Shown: piece by piece, positions 22,901 to 27,094 of the stretch
Layout of the letters: every line of letters starts with the position of its first letter
Position numbering within the stretch: position 1 is the first letter of the stretch
NCBI GenBank assembly: GCA_036518915.1
Contig: DATDME010000087.1
Coordinates: forward strand, 1 to 27,094
Direction: 5' to 3'
Origin: GCA-016699105 sp036518915
GTDB taxonomy: Bacteria; Patescibacteriota; Saccharimonadia; UBA4664
Length of the DNA: 27,094 bases
The notes under the pieces: model-generated
What the model was told of the DNA's origin: nothing
Databases searched by the model: none
What the model saw: only the letters and a program-made list of their open reading frames with translations
Program-made: the position numbers and the translations under genes

Positions 22901-25036
22901 ACTCAAGAAAAGTACGTTTCTCTGCCCGGCGGCGTCACCATGACCCTGCCCGCTAGCCTAACACCGGCCAACACCCTACCCAACCCCTGGAACACCTACA
23001 GTGTTGGCGCTCCGGCGGAATCGGGAACATCCAGCTACGCGCCTGCAACCGGCACTTTCACGGTCGCCGGAAACGGCTACGACATATGGGGCGGTGATGA
23101 CGAGCCGCAATTCACGTACCGCGCTCTAACGGGTGACGGCGAAATTGTGGCCAAGGTCGCCAGCAACACGAACACCAATTACTATGCAAAAGCTGGCATA
23201 CTCATGAAAGATGGCTTAGATTACGGCTCACCCTATGCTGCTGCCATGGTCTACGCTGGCGGCCAATCCCGCATGCAGTACGGGTATGGCACAAGTGTTG
23301 CTGGTCCCACCCTCACGTTCCCCAGCGCTTGGCTTAAACTCAACCGGACTGGTAATACCATTACCACCTACACTTCACCAAACGGCACCACCTGGACGCA
23401 GCTTAGTAGCGCCACCATAGCCTTACCCAAGACTACGCTCGTTGGTCTGTTTGTTACCTCAGAAGATACCACGCAAACTAACACAGCAACCTTTACGAAT
23501 GTTTCCGTCACTCAAACCTCCAATAGCTTACCTGCCGGTTGGGTTAGCGGCGACGTTGGTGACCCCATTACCACTGGCTCCTCGGCTTATAGTGCGGGTA
23601 CGTTTACGCTCAACGGCGCCGGCTACGACGTCTGGCAAAACGGCAATACCGACGATCAATTCCAAACCGCCTACAAAACTCTCACCGGTGATGGCAGTAT
23701 CGTAGCCCGGGTAAAGTCCCAAACCAATACCTCCGACTGGACCAAAGCCGGCCTGGTCATGAAGTCAAGTATGAAATCCGGTAGTGACTACGCGAACATC
23801 CACGTCACTCCCGCCAATGGCATTCGTTTCCAGTGGGCCTACAACAATGACGTGAGTGGTGGCAGTTACACCTTCCCCAATGCCTGGCTCAAGCTCACCC
23901 GTAGCGGCAATACCATTCGGGGCTACAGCTCACCCGACGGGGTAACCTGGACCATGGTCGGAAGTACCACCCAAACCATGCCCAGCACCATCTTGGTTGG
24001 CCTCATGGACTGCTCGGTCAACGACACCACCCTCTCTACCGCTACCTTTGACAATGTCTCCGTCAGCTCCAACGCACAAGCCATCTACTCGATTAAGAAC
24101 TTCCATGGTGATACCGCCATTACGGTAGGCCCCAATGGCCTGCCACTTACCGCCGTCCAACTATACGATCCATTTGGACAAGCGTTGGCTTCAAGCACCT
24201 TTGGTACAAATGCAACTACTCTCACCAATACTGCTACCAACGCCATGGGCTGGGCGGCTAGCCCCGGCCGCGAATCCGAAAGCATGTTTTCCATTCCCAT
24301 TATCCAAATGGGGGCTAGAGTTTACCTGCCCACCCTCGGCCGGTTCACGAGTGTGGACCCAGTACAAGGAGGAACGGACAACGACTACAGCTATGTGAAT
24401 GATCCGATAAACACAAACGATTACAGCGGCCAGAATTGGCTTAGCGATGCATGGAATGCCACGGTATCGGCCGTAAAGACCGTAGCGAAGGCGGTCGCTC
24501 AGGCTGTTATAACTGCCGTCCAGGCCGTCCTGCCCGCTCCGGTCGCTCACGCTGTTATAACAGTTGCTGCGACAGTGGTAGCGGCCGTCCACAAGGCATT
24601 TACCGGCAAGTCAGTGACTTCAGCGGCGATTACAAGGGCGGTAACGGGCAGCTCAAATGGGACGAAAGCTGTAACGATAAGTGTTGCTGTAATTTCGGCC
24701 CCTACCTCAGCTCCAAGGAGCGGCGTGGATGAAAATGATTTCCAAGAAGCATTAAATGTTATGGGTAGAATAGCCGCAAACGGCTATAAAGGCTTGGCGG
24801 GATATTCGAGCAAAGTATACGAAAACCGCTCAGATCCTTTTCTACCCGAAGACGGTTCATACATTGAGCATGATGTATGGTCATTAATGCAAGGCGGACG
24901 CTCTTTGTCGGCGCGATTAATATATGATGCAGAAACTGGAGCAGCATGGTTTTCAGATCATTACAAAGAGATGTATCCTATAGTTGAACCTTATGTTGAA
25001 GATGCCGAAAATGTTGTGGAAAGCCTACCGCTTTGA
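16913..25036 (+). CDS. Secreted RHS/YD-repeat polymorphic toxin with PA14 domains and barnase-like tip
   Basis: The protein has 2707 aa; GAGGAG lies 5-6 nt before the ATG. A Sec signal peptide ends near residue 33 (SLTAALVVLASLGPGAASA). Approximate order: prodomain 34-330; DNRLRE-like carbohydrate-binding-type domain 330-480; fibronectin-III-like segment 490-590; PA14 domains at 644-780, 798-936 and 1331-1489; YD repeats 980-1300 and 1520-2015; two tandem beta-sandwich domains (2023-2203, 2203-2384); RHS core 2386-2506 (YDPFGQALASS, LGRFTSVDPVQGGTDNDYSY); variable tip 2507-2707. RHS proteins form a hollow shell that encloses and delivers a C-terminal toxin. The usual DPxG end motif of the core is changed to NDYSGQNW. 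The tip is lower in GC than the body, as expected for exchangeable toxins. Confidence 0.9.
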   Translation: MRGIRFGSARRVSTSLTAALVVLASLGPGAASAVNSQPFAPKVNPLSSDAAVPTFPVQAGKTSAADYATSVSGGLDGNLDKAPSMNAKPPHVPKPLHPLIDHYNPHQRAYANDDGSTSLTQGVDVIEYQTADKSWHDVDNTLRQTSLFPISWQSTANSWTATFSPLKQGGVSISDGHTTLSFAPRGLSADVDPSVSGVAPNQTVTYHDVWPGVDLGYNVLGDQLQETIVVNRAGTQSDFSFDVSGANLVAIPKKAGWYKVTGALGDAFQLPAPTVATANAGVIGDLNYVTQTASNSQLSILLNQTWLATQPSNAFPLRIDPTAWNSGTNSGYVNYKSDGYVCAAGQGCGNSVGTSGDGKFWRFVTPISFPQSVFQGQTINSASLHLEMPSCGNSYGICDNTWSYADRAACWGYNCVDTGFGHEGSVWMGPTGDMDVTSLYQALQATGNWNAPIIVSGMNVSWLTYKLFAYDRTSVTFTYSPANQPPAMATAANIAPANGATVVTTQPTLAVNTATDPNNDKVYYYYRLSTNSNAESGDVINSGWQPTTSWTVPYGNLQDGVTYYWHVYTQDGITQTNPNWVNSFRVNLRRGQQATESYDSFAGISTNLATGNLTTANATHATTTLAGSMGLGLQYDSPVQSSPGLVGQYWNDPSHSGSFSGTPLVTRTDPNVSFDWGNGSPDPAVNSDWFLGRWTGYFTAPISATYQFGLTTDDVSRIYINGSNFTDSWTTTLPNNYFGSNSITLAAGQVVPFQMDYEEWAGSAAAYALVKTTNGAIPAQTIPTAWFQTGVVGTTSNQGLVGKYFVDSGSHVFPSDSQAFLTRTDPILAYNWGTGGPVPNGPVDRFMVKWTGYFLPPVAGASYTFDTTADDGSRVIINNNDMVLNNWVDTPNTLVYGSARTFNTTNPVPIEVDYYENAGSAAINLQVQINGGSVQGVPGNWLTTQIQPLPSGWALSNGAGGGSKYRSAVIGQNSATLYDASGLSHEYVWNKNNSDASQAYAAPAGENGILTRNPDGTLTLLDSDGTTYVFNANGTLSSAISAADDKNPAALKYTYGSPGQLTQITDGVNSSRWMKIYYGTDNTNCPLPLGYTAPPSYMACAAVTNDGRSTQFLYTYDSSNTARLSQVLKPGGEATNYGYDSLGRMTQVRNSLANDAEAAHVRTANDPTDTTQITYDSLGRVLNITAPAATSGATRQQHNYEYHPVGDSVTVPATGGYSLLHIAGDAEPNNFSRKVSYDTTLRTTADANNANLTTSTVWDPIKDEVLSTTDPTGMESTTLYDFSDRPTDQYGPAPTAWFDNNPTDSAYRQPLTSYVNQVPRSQATYDQNIHGLAAAYFNVNTATSISGTASKQLFGAPKLHGTGIGPVSGDINQTWNGTPPFTPDLDPNYGPSGSYGWGVRLTGYINLAQSGQYAFRIYSDDGAQLFIDNASVVNDWIDNGPRSHATGYFTNATANSWHQISLNYYNKAVNGTIDTDAVLQLFMTPPGGTETSALGNYLAPNYGLPTSNTIYDATIGNTQTTSGYGARPELGLLQSAVADPSGLNYTSTSTFETQGAVGSYLRQTSKTLPGGTTTSYTYYGATETRINPCNSAQTFMQAGMAKLKTGTDPDGAGALTAQTSEIVYDDAGRVIAARQNTDPWTCTTYDTHGRVTQTVMPAINGRTGRTISYNYAVGGNPLVGSTTDSVTGTATVTVDLLGRTASAVDVFGNATTITYDNLGRVSQQVSLKGTEVPTYDNLNRITGYALDGVTYATLTYDQYGRIANVQYLQATNGTSSLALTQINRDNLQRATGDVFTFANGTTMNEAVSLSPQKGIVTADSITQGGKTAGAAYSYDALGRLTQATIDNWQYQYAFGAQQTSCSTVPGYNANANKNGNRTATTVTNTATNTTTTSNYCYSAADRLANSTDPQIGTPTYDDHGNITQLAGNGTPMTFTYDAADQNTKIQQGTNYVQYTKTAGGNVLTKKEYRNNTLDRVYRNTASVLQTCDLVNQNTCTTQEKYVSLPGGVTMTLPASLTPANTLPNPWNTYSVGAPAESGTSSYAPATGTFTVAGNGYDIWGGDDEPQFTYRALTGDGEIVAKVASNTNTNYYAKAGILMKDGLDYGSPYAAAMVYAGGQSRMQYGYGTSVAGPTLTFPSAWLKLNRTGNTITTYTSPNGTTWTQLSSATIALPKTTLVGLFVTSEDTTQTNTATFTNVSVTQTSNSLPAGWVSGDVGDPITTGSSAYSAGTFTLNGAGYDVWQNGNTDDQFQTAYKTLTGDGSIVARVKSQTNTSDWTKAGLVMKSSMKSGSDYANIHVTPANGIRFQWAYNNDVSGGSYTFPNAWLKLTRSGNTIRGYSSPDGVTWTMVGSTTQTMPSTILVGLMDCSVNDTTLSTATFDNVSVSSNAQAIYSIKNFHGDTAITVGPNGLPLTAVQLYDPFGQALASSTFGTNATTLTNTATNAMGWAASPGRESESMFSIPIIQMGARVYLPTLGRFTSVDPVQGGTDNDYSYVNDPINTNDYSGQNWLSDAWNATVSAVKTVAKAVAQAVITAVQAVLPAPVAHAVITVAATVVAAVHKAFTGKSVTSAAITRAVTGSSNGTKAVTISVAVISAPTSAPRSGVDENDFQEALNVMGRIAANGYKGLAGYSSKVYENRSDPFLPEDGSYIEHDVWSLMQGGRSLSARLIYDAETGAAWFSDHYKEMYPIVEPYVEDAENVVESLPL
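18842..19720 (+). repeat. Tandem PA14 domains 1 and 2 within the RHS gene
   Basis: Two successive domains start GLVGQYWNDPSHSG and GLVGKYFVDSGSHV. Each continues with TRTDP-x(4)-DWG or YNWG, RWTGYF or KWTGYF, TTDDVSRIYING or TADDGSRVIINN, and a DYEEWAGSAA or DYYENAGSAA block. They are about 35-40 percent identical by eye. A third, more divergent PA14 (GLAAAYFN, RLTGYINL, SDDGAQLFIDN) lies at about 20905-21380. PA14 is a beta-barrel found in glycan-binding adhesins and toxins. Confidence 0.85.
22980..24065 (+). repeat. Duplicated beta-sandwich domain inserted before the RHS core
   Basis: Two copies of about 180 aa share GxGYDxW, LTGDGxIVAxV-x-SxTNT, KAGxxMK, TFPxAWLKLxRxGNTI, SPxGxTWT and ATFxNVSV. 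They resemble the DUF1349/regulation-of-enolase type of concanavalin-like domain often attached to secreted proteins. They interrupt the YD-repeat series between its last repeats and the core. Confidence 0.75.
24727..25036 (+). other. Barnase-like ribonuclease tip domain of the RHS protein
   Basis: The last 100 or so residues include SYIEHDVWSLMQGGRSLSAR, then LIYDAETGAAWFSDHYKEMY. This order fits the microbial ribonuclease (barnase/RNase Sa) active site: Glu of IEHDV as general base, Arg residues of GRSLSAR as phosphate binders, and His of SDHYKEM as general acid in the final strand. The downstream barstar-family gene independently supports the call. Alignment length is short, so the assignment rests on motif order plus neighbour. 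Confidence 0.7.
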
Positions 25037-25089
25037 TTGCTACCATCATCAATGTAAATAAACGTTCAAACATATTCTAACGAGACAAT

Positions 25090-25662
25090 ATGCGAATGGT
25101 TGACGAAATAGTTCACAACAATGAGCCATTTACTTTGGTGAGATCGCGAGAGCGCGACGTTGACTTGCTAATTCATGACGCACGTAGTGATCCATCAACG
25201 TTTGCCCGTATCATTCGTGGCCACCGATCAGTTACTTTGAAGAGTTTTATGCAGGAAGCGGCGGCTGCGTTTCAGTTTCCATATTACTTTGGAGAAAATT
25301 GGAGCGCGTATGATGATTGCATAAATGATGCGAGCTGGCTGCTAAATCATTTTGATAGTCCACCGCTTGAAAAAATCGTAATTGCCATTACCAACGTCAA
25401 TGAATTTCTGCGTGACGAGGAACCCGATCAACTTCAGACCTTTTACCATTTTATGGAGCGTGCCCGTCAGGAGTGGAGATCAGGAAATAATGACATTAGC
25501 GTAAGAACAAAGCGCGTAAGCAACGGGCGCAAGGTTAACTTCACGACGATACTGCATTTAGAGCCGAACACAAATACGCCCGATTCCATTGACCGCCTGC
25601 TCACCGATGGCAGGCTGAAACAAATCAACATCAGACCGCTCGACAGTCCCAAGAGAGCATAG
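25090..25662 (+). CDS. Barstar-family immunity protein
   Basis: The 190-aa protein contains AAAFQFPYYFGENWSAYDDC and INDASWL at about 57-84, matching the barstar core (LPEYYGENLDALWDCL) with the RNase-contacting Asp (76) and following Cys (77) retained. A further helix-strand unit ends EKIVIAITNVNEFL. Barstar, about 90 aa, plugs the barnase active site. This one has about 45 residues before the core and a C-terminal extension, as in many RHS-linked immunity proteins. It begins 54 nt after the RHS stop, the expected place for the gene protecting the producer. The start could also be the ATG two codons later. Confidence 0.85.
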   Translation: MRMVDEIVHNNEPFTLVRSRERDVDLLIHDARSDPSTFARIIRGHRSVTLKSFMQEAAAAFQFPYYFGENWSAYDDCINDASWLLNHFDSPPLEKIVIAITNVNEFLRDEEPDQLQTFYHFMERARQEWRSGNNDISVRTKRVSNGRKVNFTTILHLEPNTNTPDSIDRLLTDGRLKQINIRPLDSPKRA

Positions 25663-25674
25663 TAACCTTGAGTG

Positions 25675-26499
25675 ATGTTTAATCGGAATAGAAATCCCCA
25701 CTGGGCGCGCTCCTTATCTTCCGCCGATTATGAGGAATTCAAGCGTCTATTACTTGAACAAAGTGATGGAGCGCTCAATATAGACAAAACCGGCGAAGAC
25801 GGTATGCTGAGGCAAGATGATCGGATCCTTGGAATCGCTAATTTCACGGCGAAACTCGCCAATACCGCCAAGAATGCGTGGCCCGCGGAGATAAGCAACT
25901 GGCTTCGTCTGCTTAGCCAGGGTGAGGACCTATCAGGCCTTGCGTATCCACGGGCATTGTCGAAACTAAGTCTCCAGCTATATCCAGATGGATTTTTTCG
26001 GCATGAGACGGATGCTGCAAATAAATACTTATTTAAACAACTTATCCCTTCTACCCTAGCCACAGTCGTAGTAAAAGAATCTGATGCTGTTTACACCCTC
26101 AATGCAACAAAAAATCCATCTTTAAAAGAGCATAAAGAGGAAGTATTCGACCAACTGCTTGCCAGTCTAAAAACACAAACACCGATGCCCATCAAATTTC
26201 TCGAGAATGATGAAGATGTTATCGCCTTAATTGAAAGCCCCGACATCATGACTGCCGCACAGGCATTAGTCTTTGAGGACATCTATCCACAGCTAGTAGG
26301 ACGGGGAGGCAGTTTGATAAGCATTCCAAACAGGCACACCATACTTGTTCAAATGCTTCAAGATAATATACGACATAATTTAAGCGCCATGTTTGCTGCG
26401 CTTACGGGAAGACTATATCTCGAAAATCGATATCCAATTTCCCCTAATTTGTACCACTACCAGAATGCAACATTTAAACAAATCAGGATAAACAAATAG
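25675..26499 (+). CDS. Unknown 274-aa protein of a tandem paralogous pair
   Basis: Start ATG 25675 is chosen over the adjacent GTG 25672 because the paralogue downstream also begins at the matching Met. The N-terminal half (FNRNRNPHWARSLSSADYEE to LSLQLYPDGFF and STLATVVVKESD) is shared with the next gene. The C-terminal half (KEEVFDQLLASLKTQTPMPI, EDVIALIESPDIMTAAQALV, RGGSLISIPNRHTILVQML) is unique here. It is soluble, with no signal peptide. Position directly behind the barstar gene (12 nt from its stop) suggests an additional immunity or accessory role; that is inference. Codons are AT-richer than in the housekeeping region. Confidence 0.65.
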   Translation: MFNRNRNPHWARSLSSADYEEFKRLLLEQSDGALNIDKTGEDGMLRQDDRILGIANFTAKLANTAKNAWPAEISNWLRLLSQGEDLSGLAYPRALSKLSLQLYPDGFFRHETDAANKYLFKQLIPSTLATVVVKESDAVYTLNATKNPSLKEHKEEVFDQLLASLKTQTPMPIKFLENDEDVIALIESPDIMTAAQALVFEDIYPQLVGRGGSLISIPNRHTILVQMLQDNIRHNLSAMFAALTGRLYLENRYPISPNLYHYQNATFKQIRINK

Positions 26500-26535
26500 C
26501 TATCGGAACAGAGCGTCAATTTTCGTGCTCAAATT

Positions 26536-26961
26536 ATGAACATTTTTAATCGTAAAAACCCGCCCAAATGGGCCCAGATACTCGACGAAACACAATACGG
26601 CGAGTTTAGGGCAGCCTTGCTTAAACTCAGTGATCACAGTGTTGACTCAAGCCTAGCTGATAAAAACGGTTGGTTTACCTACAACGGCACGAAGCTTATG
26701 CTAAAAAATATAGCTGAGCAATGCGCCAATCTTGAGCCTGATGGCTGGGAAGACACGATTGAGATTTGGTTGCAGGCCGCATGCGACAAAAATAGAAAGA
26801 CGGGACTTGAATACCCAAAAGACCTCGAGCAATTAAAGCTGCAGCTCTATCCAGACGACTACTTCGGTGAAAAGACCGCCGCGGCTGAAAAATATGTGTT
26901 TCGAGAAGACATTCCTGGCATACTTACAACGGTTGTCGTCGATTTACCGGCTCAAGTATAG
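26536..26961 (+). pseudogene. Truncated second copy of the paralogous unknown gene
   Basis: The 141-aa frame parallels the preceding protein along its whole length: FNRKNPPKWAQILDETQYGE matches FNRNRNPHWARSLSSADYEE, LKLQLYPDDYFGEKTAAAEK matches LSLQLYPDGFFRHETDAANK, and ILTTVVV matches LATVVV. It then ends abruptly after six more residues (DLPAQV, TAG), where the first copy continues for another 130 residues. Similarity stops at about 26940, and a structured stretch follows. Loss of the 3' half by an insertion is the simplest explanation; a naturally short paralogue is possible. A TTAC at 26944-26947 lies at the breakpoint. Confidence 0.6.
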
Positions 26962-26974
26962 CCATCCCAAAACA

Positions 26975-27094
26975 AAACGTGTCTTTTCGCACCGATGATT
27001 CGGGTGATTCAGGATCGGTCGGACCGGGTAAGCTGTATCCGGTGATACAGCGAACGAGGAGTGATCGATCCTGAACTCACGAGCACGGTGAGGG
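26975..27094 (+). ncRNA. Structured RNA-like segment at the right edge (HEARO/omega-RNA-like or intron-like)
   Basis: The TTCAGGATCG at 27008-27017 is the perfect reverse complement of CGATCCTGAA at 27066-27075. Enclosed within is GCTGTATC (27032-27039) paired with GATACAGC (27044-27051) over a CGGT loop, and ACCGG (27023-27027) can pair with CCGGT (27039-27043) for a pseudoknot. No gene is visible here. The arrangement and the GAGGAGTGATC...CTGAACTCACGAGCAC text remind me of HEARO RNAs that precede IscB-type nuclease genes, but I cannot verify this. A group II intron 5' domain is an alternative. The element runs off the window. Confidence 0.4.

Larger units (their letters stand above)
12610..27094. 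mobile_element. Putative recombinase-mobilised island adjacent to tRNA-Gln
   Basis: From the tRNA terminator to the right edge, the genes are a large serine recombinase, XRE regulator, replication-relaxation protein, an RHS toxin locus and unknown genes, in place of the housekeeping set to the left. The recombinase sits at the tRNA-proximal end reading toward it, as is typical of integrases next to their attachment site. I did not find a copy of the tRNA 3' end elsewhere in the window, so the right boundary is unknown or outside. The left boundary is placed by inference. Confidence 0.55.

Noticed and set aside
18842..24065. Repeated motifs that could suggest a CRISPR array or DNA repeats
   Set aside because: The repetition is at protein level (PA14, YD and beta-sandwich repeats). 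Spacing is irregular and the DNA copies diverge. No direct-repeat/spacer pattern was seen anywhere in the window.
1..27094. Alternative genetic code (UGA as glycine)
   Set aside because: NUDIX, kinase, trmD and RHS genes all end at TGA at family-appropriate positions, and no internal TGA is needed to complete any gene.

Overview
The window is 27 kb of bacterial DNA in two parts. Positions 1 to about 12.6 kb are GC-rich and densely coded, with a housekeeping gene order: DUF177/YceD, rpmF, nusB, NUDIX, rnc, smc, then rpsP, a KH-domain gene, a P-loop kinase and trmD. Several traits suggest a reduced lineage, most likely Patescibacteria/CPR and perhaps a Saccharibacteria relative. The L32 lacks its zinc cysteines. 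The SMC is only about 832 aa and lacks a recognisable hinge. rimM, rplS and ftsY are absent from their usual neighbourhoods. Several promoters lie so close to the start codon that the mRNA would be nearly leaderless. TGA is used as a stop (NUDIX, trmD, the kinase, the RHS gene), so recoded-UGA lineages are unlikely. No rRNA is present, so the taxonomy is inference.

Layout of the left part: a decayed ISAs1-type transposase remnant (1-434); a coiled-coil protein and a membrane-anchored J-domain protein; the DUF177-rpmF-nusB-NUDIX-rnc run, with overlapping or closely spaced genes; smc; a small unknown gene; rpsP; khpA, kinase and trmD. Then come a minus-strand VOC protein and a membrane-anchored beta-lactamase-fold protein. 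A divergent intergenic region follows, leading to a nickel superoxide dismutase gene overlapping its probable maturation protease. The last items are a small membrane protein and a tRNA-Gln(CUG) with its own promoter and terminator.

Immediately beyond the tRNA terminator the character changes to that of an integrated accessory element. It contains a large serine recombinase with a translationally coupled 56-aa partner, a pair of 20-bp palindromic operators, a small four-cysteine protein, an XRE repressor, a small unknown gene with a strong terminator, a replication-relaxation-family protein and a three-segment membrane protein.

The element's largest gene is a 2707-aa secreted RHS/YD-repeat protein with DNRLRE-like, three PA14 and two tandem adhesin-like domains. 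Its C-terminal tip resembles a barnase-type ribonuclease. The next gene is a barstar-family protein, so tip and partner form a plausible toxin/immunity pair. Two tandem paralogues of unknown function follow. The second is truncated just before a highly structured stretch at the right edge, which may be the start of another mobile element (HEARO/omega-RNA-like or intron-like). The proposal is a recombinase-mobilised island at tRNA-Gln carrying a polymorphic contact toxin. The right boundary is outside the window.
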